NCBI GenBank assembly: GCA_913041145.1
Contig: CAJWHE010000009.1
Span: 1 to 60,290 of the forward strand
Length of the DNA: 60,290 nucleotides
DNA from: an uncultured Paracoccaceae bacterium
Lineage (GTDB): Bacteria; Pseudomonadota; Alphaproteobacteria; Rhodobacterales; Rhodobacteraceae
Reading direction: 5' to 3'
Shown here: positions 55,964 through 60,290 of the stretch, in pieces
Layout of the letters: the number at the start of each line of letters is the position of its first letter
Position numbering within the stretch: position 1 is the first letter of the stretch
Translations under genes and position numbers: made by a program
The notes under the pieces: generated by a model
What the model was told of the DNA's origin: nothing
The model's database searches: none
The model's input: only the letters and a program-made list of their open reading frames with translations

Positions 55964-56521
55964 ATGAAAACCTTTGATAGAAGAAAATTTTTTATTTTAT
56001 TAAGTTCCGCAGGAATACTTGGCGCCTGTGGTGTGAAAAGTAAACTTTTAGACACGGTGACAATAGACAACCAAGTTGAGAACACGCTTCAATTCTTGTA
56101 CAACAAATGGCCGGAAATAAAAGAACTATCAGATAAAGCGGTTGGCCTTCTAGTAATACCTAAAGTATCAGAAGCTAGCCTAGTCTATGGAGGATCTTAC
56201 GGTAAAGGGGCTTTATTAATTGAAGGCAAACCGATCGATTACTATTCCTTTGTCGGCGGAAGTTGGGGGTTAAATTTTGGAGTACAACAATACTCACAAG
56301 TTCTTTTATTTATGACTGATGAAAGTTTAACTAAATTTAAAAATTCATCAGGTTTTAATTTAAGTGCTGATTTTACCTATGCGTTGCAGGCCGATGCATA
56401 TACTTTGGGTGTTGACATAATGTCTAGCACAGCGCCGATTATACCCATTGTTTTTGCTCAAGGTGGGCTTATAGGAGGCATAAGTTTAGAAGGAACAAAG
56501 TATAATAAATTAGCTAAATAG
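55964..56521 (+). CDS. SYLF/YSC84-domain lipoprotein
   Basis: A 185-residue exported protein. The signal peptide combines a twin-arginine motif (DRRKFFILLSSAG) with a lipobox ending in ILGAC, so it is probably a Tat-exported lipoprotein with the lipidated cysteine near residue 22. The mature part is a SYLF (YSC84) domain, a fold tied to phosphoinositide binding in eukaryotes. It has LVIPKVSEASLVYGGSYGKG, SFVGGSWGLNFGVQQYSQVL and the final GGLIGGISLEGTKYNKL. The bacterial role is unknown. It converges on the dehydrogenase gene. Confidence 0.88.
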   Translation: MKTFDRRKFFILLSSAGILGACGVKSKLLDTVTIDNQVENTLQFLYNKWPEIKELSDKAVGLLVIPKVSEASLVYGGSYGKGALLIEGKPIDYYSFVGGSWGLNFGVQQYSQVLLFMTDESLTKFKNSSGFNLSADFTYALQADAYTLGVDIMSSTAPIIPIVFAQGGLIGGISLEGTKYNKLAK

Positions 56522-56528
56522 TAGGCTT

Positions 56529-57407
56529 TTATTTACTTAACTTATTATTTAATCTTTTAATCAGTGAGGAAGTGTCCCAACGTCCACCTCCTATATTCTG
56601 CACTTCCTTGTAAAATTGATCAACCAAAGCTGTCACGGGAAGACTTGCTCCATTTTCCTCTGCTGTAGACAAACAAATACCCAAATCCTTTCTCATCCAA
56701 TCCACAGCAAAACCGTGGTCAAACTTATCAGCACTCATCGTTTCGTGTCTGTTAACCATTTGCCAACTTCCAGCAGCACCAGCAGAAATGACGTCCACTA
56801 CTTCTTTAACATCTAACCCAGCTTTATCAGCAAAATTTAAACCTTCTGAGAGCCCTTGTACTAATCCAGCTATACATATTTGATTTACCATCTTAGTTAA
56901 TTGTCCGGCTCCTGAGGGACCAAGTAACTTACAAACTTTAGCATATGAACTAATAATTTTTTCTGCCTTGATATAAGTGTCAGGATCACCACCACACATT
57001 ACTCCAAGTTGGCCATTAATAGCTCCTGCCTGCCCACCTGAAACCGGAGCATCAATAAACTCCACACCAGAACCTTTTGATATACTACCTAATTCACGTG
57101 TTACTTTTGCTGACACTGTTGTATGATCTACAAAAATTGTTCCTGGTTTCATACCTTTGAACGCTCCCTCTTCTCCCAAACAAATTTCTCGGAGGTCATC
57201 ATCATTTCCGACACATGCCATTACAAAATCCGCTCCAAAAGCAGCCTCTCTTGGCGAACTACAAGCTTTACCTTTAAATTGTGATTCCCACTCTACTGAT
57301 TTTTTGGAAGTTCGATTATAAACGCGAACCTCATGACCTGAGCTTGATAAATGGCCCGCCATTGGAAAACCCATAACTCCTAAACCTATAAAACTAACTT
57401 TTGCCAT
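56529..57407 (-). CDS. 3-Hydroxyisobutyrate dehydrogenase-family NAD(P) oxidoreductase
   Basis: A 292-residue beta-hydroxyacid dehydrogenase. The cofactor motif is VSFIGLGVMGFPMAGHLSSS; the Arg in VYNRTSKK suggests NADP. The substrate motif is FIDAPVSGGQAGAINGQLGV near residue 116, and the catalytic lysine is in GAGQLTKMVNQICIAG near 170. The GLSEGLNFADKAGLD stretch occurs in both tartronate-semialdehyde reductases and hydroxyisobutyrate dehydrogenases, so the substrate stays open. It could act in valine breakdown or in glyoxylate metabolism. Confidence 0.88.
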   Translation of the reverse strand: MAKVSFIGLGVMGFPMAGHLSSSGHEVRVYNRTSKKSVEWESQFKGKACSSPREAAFGADFVMACVGNDDDLREICLGEEGAFKGMKPGTIFVDHTTVSAKVTRELGSISKGSGVEFIDAPVSGGQAGAINGQLGVMCGGDPDTYIKAEKIISSYAKVCKLLGPSGAGQLTKMVNQICIAGLVQGLSEGLNFADKAGLDVKEVVDVISAGAAGSWQMVNRHETMSADKFDHGFAVDWMRKDLGICLSTAEENGASLPVTALVDQFYKEVQNIGGGRWDTSSLIKRLNNKLSK

Positions 57408-57485
57408 AATTATCTCCTTGAGTGTTTGAGTTTCTTAACTCTTCATTGTATCGACTATAATATCTTGGTCTAGTGGTGGGTAGTA

Positions 57486-59954
57486 ATGTTGTCAATTTTT
57501 AGATGGTCATTAAGAGTGTTTATTGTTCTCTTGTCGATATTCATTATCTCAATCGCTACGAGTTATTATTTAGTTATTAGATCAATTCCAGAATTCAACG
57601 TCCAGTATTCCCTCGAAGGGCTTAAAGATCGTCTAGAAATAACTCGGGATAGATCAAGCATACCACACATAATAGGCTCAAATGATAATGACATTTTTTT
57701 TGGCCTTGGATTCGTTCATGCGCAGGACAGATTATGGCAGATGACGTTAATGAGGCGAACTTCTCAAGGGAAGTTAAGTGAAATATTTGGAAAAAAAACA
57801 GTAAAGTCTGATATTTTAATGCGTGAGTTGGGAATTTACCAATCTGCAAAAAAATCACTGCAAATTCAAGATTCAGATACTCTTTCTGCTCTAGTAGCAT
57901 ACTCAAATGGAATAAACCGTTGGATAGAAACTGTAAATAAGAAGGCCCTAGGGCGAGGTGCACCAGAGTTCTTTTTATTTAAAAAAAAAATATCACCATG
58001 GGTTCCTGAAGATAGCATAGCAGTTCTTAACTTATTATCTTTTCAACTATCTACTAATATTCAAGAAGAGATAATCAGGGCACTAGCTTTAGAACGTTTA
58101 ACCATAAAAGAGTACACTCTCTTATTTGGAGAGAGTCCTCCAAAAGGACTTAAACTCTCAAAAGATCATTCTCAAATTAAAAAAGGAGCAAAAACTACTC
58201 TTAACCCACTCAAAAGTGCATTACAAAAAAACAAAGATTTTCAATTAAACATTAAAGCTATGGGAGGTGCGTCAAATGTATTTGCCATTGCACCAAGAAG
58301 GTCAGTATCTAAATCTACTCTTCTAGCTAATGATCCTCATTTAAGTTTAACTGCACCTTCAATTTGGTATCTTGCAAGATTAGGGTTAAAGAGTGGTGAC
58401 GCTATAGGGGCTACAATTCCAGGCATTCCTTCAATTTTAAGTGGAAGAACGGATAAAACAGCTTGGGGCATAACCAGTGCGTATGTAGATGATCAGGATA
58501 TCTTTTTAGAAAAACTTAATCCTTTAAATAACAACCAATACGAAACTGAATTTGGAAGTCTAGACTTTGAATTGAATGAAACAGTAATTAAAGTAAAAGA
58601 CTCTCCTGATGTTGCCGTCACAATAAAAAAAACTCGTAATGGACCAATTTTATCAGGAAACCAATTTAATATAAGATCAGTTGTTCCTGAAGGATACTTA
58701 GCTTCCCTTAGTTGGACAGCTTTATCTACAAAAAACACCTCACTTCAGGCAGCAATACGGATAATGAAGGCCCAAGACGTTAAAGGGATATTAAATGCTG
58801 GTTCAGAGTTTTATGCCCCTGCACAAAACTTAGTTGCAATTGACAGAACTACTGTCGCTATGAAAACAATTGGAAAAATTCCAAAACGGACAGCAGGACA
58901 CACTACAAATGCTAAGACCCCATCCGAAGGATGGCTTGCTCAGAACCGATGGAACGGATATTTCTCTTATGCGTCAAATCCCGAAAACATATCTCCTAAA
59001 TCAGGAACTATTATTAATACTAATAATAGATTGGTTAATTCTAACTTTCCAAATCACATTACTTATGACTATGGTGACACACAAAGAGTTATTCGATTAA
59101 AAAAACTCATATCAAAACGGCCAATCCATACTAAAGAGAGCCTAATCGAGTATCAACAGGATATTGTTAGTGTTACCGCTCAAAATATTTTACCAATTGT
59201 GGCAAGCTCTCTGTGGGCAAAGAAGGCTAAAACTACTGATCATAAATTCTCTACTTTAGAAGCAAAAGGTTTGGACTTACTGGCAAACTGGACAGGAGAA
59301 ATGTCAAAGTACCAACCTGAACCTCTAATCTATGTGGCTTGGATGAGAAGTTTACAGATGAGTATTGTTCAGGATGAGTTGGGTAAACTGAGTAATCAAT
59401 TTCAAAAATTTAATCCTGACTTTATTAAAAGAGTATTTCTAGAAAAATCAACAGAAAATCCTTGGTGTAACCTTTTAATAACAAATGAAGTTGAAACATG
59501 CCAAGAAATAGCAGAAACCTCCTATAAAGTTGCTATAGCACAATTAGCTAAAACTTATGGCTCTTCAATAACTGACTGGCAGTGGGGAAGTGCTCACAAA
59601 TCCTTACACAAACATTCAACATTAGGGACAACACCACTGCTAGATCTTTTTTTTAATATTAAGCATTCAGCCAGTGGTGGAGAAAATACTATACAACGCG
59701 CTGCTATAAGTAATAATGGAGAAAATCCTTACGAGAACATACAAGGACCTGGATATCGCGCTATATACGACTTATCAGACCCAGATAGTTCTCTTTATGT
59801 AATTTCAACAGGTCAATCTGGAAATGTATTTTCTAAACATTATGACGATTTAAATTCGCTATGGAGTAGAGGTGAATACATTCCTATGTCCTTAAATCTC
59901 AACACTATTAAAGCTGGATCAACGGGGTTGACAGTTTTAATTCCAAAAAATTAA
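57486..59954 (+). CDS. Penicillin acylase family protein (Ntn hydrolase)
   Basis: An 822-residue N-terminal-nucleophile amidohydrolase precursor. A hydrophobic segment at residues 8-28 anchors or exports it to the periplasm. The alpha-chain part shows GLGFVHAQDRLWQMTLMRRT near residue 75. Self-cleavage is expected before Ser263 in KAMGGASNVFAIAP, which becomes the nucleophile. The beta chain then has LANDPHLSLTAPSIWYLARL and GRTDKTAWGITSAYVDDQD. Natural substrates may be N-acyl homoserine lactones or other acyl amides; this cannot be decided from sequence. Confidence 0.9.
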   Translation: MLSIFRWSLRVFIVLLSIFIISIATSYYLVIRSIPEFNVQYSLEGLKDRLEITRDRSSIPHIIGSNDNDIFFGLGFVHAQDRLWQMTLMRRTSQGKLSEIFGKKTVKSDILMRELGIYQSAKKSLQIQDSDTLSALVAYSNGINRWIETVNKKALGRGAPEFFLFKKKISPWVPEDSIAVLNLLSFQLSTNIQEEIIRALALERLTIKEYTLLFGESPPKGLKLSKDHSQIKKGAKTTLNPLKSALQKNKDFQLNIKAMGGASNVFAIAPRRSVSKSTLLANDPHLSLTAPSIWYLARLGLKSGDAIGATIPGIPSILSGRTDKTAWGITSAYVDDQDIFLEKLNPLNNNQYETEFGSLDFELNETVIKVKDSPDVAVTIKKTRNGPILSGNQFNIRSVVPEGYLASLSWTALSTKNTSLQAAIRIMKAQDVKGILNAGSEFYAPAQNLVAIDRTTVAMKTIGKIPKRTAGHTTNAKTPSEGWLAQNRWNGYFSYASNPENISPKSGTIINTNNRLVNSNFPNHITYDYGDTQRVIRLKKLISKRPIHTKESLIEYQQDIVSVTAQNILPIVASSLWAKKAKTTDHKFSTLEAKGLDLLANWTGEMSKYQPEPLIYVAWMRSLQMSIVQDELGKLSNQFQKFNPDFIKRVFLEKSTENPWCNLLITNEVETCQEIAETSYKVAIAQLAKTYGSSITDWQWGSAHKSLHKHSTLGTTPLLDLFFNIKHSASGGENTIQRAAISNNGENPYENIQGPGYRAIYDLSDPDSSLYVISTGQSGNVFSKHYDDLNSLWSRGEYIPMSLNLNTIKAGSTGLTVLIPKN

Positions 59955-59958
59955 TACG

Positions 59959-60290
59959 TTAATAAAACTTACTATAGAAAGTTTTTTTTTGTTCCTTAGA
60001 CCAATTTACACACATAACTAACCGATTATCTTGGGAAACTTCAGAAATCACCTTTATATTCTTATATAACCATACTCTTTCAGACCAAGCACTTAATAAA
60101 ATATCCACATTATCAATAAAAAAATTCTTCATAATTTTGCCTAGAATTCCTTGAAGCAAATTATCTAATCCAAACTTATTTTTTGCTGAAACTAAATAAA
60201 TATCCTTTTTTCTTTCTGCCACATTTAGTAGTCTGTCTTGATCTTGCTCAGAGAGAAGATCACTTTTGTTCCAAACCTCTATGATATCTT
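59959..60290 (-). CDS. hflX: GTPase HflX, C-terminal part (gene continues beyond window)
   Basis: The open frame runs leftward from the window edge and is cut at its 5' side, so only about 109 residues are seen. The GTPase G4 motif is in IIEVWNKSDLLSEQD, and the G5-like SAK is in IYLVSAKNKFGLDNLLQGI. The tail with SERVWLYKN and a beta-strand-rich end fits the HflX C-terminal domain. An internal GTG at 60222 is not the true start. HflX is a ribosome-associated GTPase that splits stalled ribosomes under stress. No stop occurs between 60222 and 60290. Confidence 0.85.
   Translation of the reverse strand, partial: DIIEVWNKSDLLSEQDQDRLLNVAERKKDIYLVSAKNKFGLDNLLQGILGKIMKNFFIDNVDILLSAWSERVWLYKNIKVISEVSQDNRLVMCVNWSKEQKKTFYSKFY

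Overview
The window reads as a compact, AT-rich (by eye) chromosome segment from a free-living, probably marine alphaproteobacterium, with Rhodobacterales or SAR116 (Puniceispirillales) as the best guesses. Four signs point there: an alphaproteobacterial-type SOS box (GTTC-N7-GTTC) on recA; the ppx/rlmE and guaB/rsmB neighbourhood; crotonyl-CoA carboxylase/reductase; and a methyl-THF methyltransferase plus RACo-type reactivase operon of the sort found in roseobacters. Genes are tightly packed. Many neighbours share ATGA or TTGA stop/start overlaps, and no gene-free stretch exceeds about 300 bases. I see no tRNA, rRNA, CRISPR array, insertion sequence or prophage.

Layout. 1-8 kb: DNA repair and housekeeping (photolyase, recA, rsmB, guaB, a YaiI/YqxD protein, rlmE, ppx/gppA). 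8.2-12.6 kb: a one-carbon operon (virulence-factor family protein, MetF-like reductase, methyl-THF:corrinoid methyltransferase, ferredoxin-ASKHA reactivase). 12.6-19.9 kb: HNH nuclease, esterase, AlkA-like glycosylase, then cobalamin genes cobK-cbiD facing away from cobA-cobB and an MFS transporter. 19.9-26.4 kb: NDUFAF6-like protein, cimA, cysS, an aminotransferase and ccr. 26.5-29.9 kb: a DUF1800-DUF1501-peptidoglycan-binding-like operon. 30-38.8 kb: glutathione transferase, then eight co-oriented catabolic genes (alcohol and aldehyde dehydrogenases, two SDRs, glyoxalase II-like, hydroxypyruvate isomerase-like, flavin monooxygenase, alpha-methylacyl-CoA racemase-like). 38.9-42.2 kb: rhomboid, pgi, ribokinase. 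42.4-44.5 kb: a translationally coupled trio of SBP56/methanethiol-oxidase-like protein, 2Fe-2S ferredoxin and CoA-binding protein. 44.6-49.2 kb: the homoprotocatechuate meta-cleavage operon hpaF-E-D-FAH-H. 49.4-60.3 kb: DsbA-family protein, Bcr/CflA transporter, mfd, hemB, SYLF lipoprotein, a 3-hydroxyisobutyrate dehydrogenase-family enzyme, a penicillin-acylase-family hydrolase, and the C-terminal part of hflX running off the right edge.

How it fits together. Cobalamin synthesis supplies the cofactor used by the corrinoid methyltransferase system and, by known pathway logic, by the mutases of the ethylmalonyl-CoA pathway marked by ccr. The one-carbon operon and the SBP56 trio are both plausible routes for handling methyl groups or formaldehyde from methylated compounds such as methylamines, betaines or methanethiol. 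The hpa operon and the 30-38.8 kb run point to use of aromatic and branched-chain carbon. The most interesting units are the SBP56-ferredoxin-CoA-binding operon, the one-carbon operon with Arg-rich protein tails and no local corrinoid protein, the DUF1800-DUF1501-PG-binding operon, and an HpaF isomerase without its catalytic N-terminal proline.
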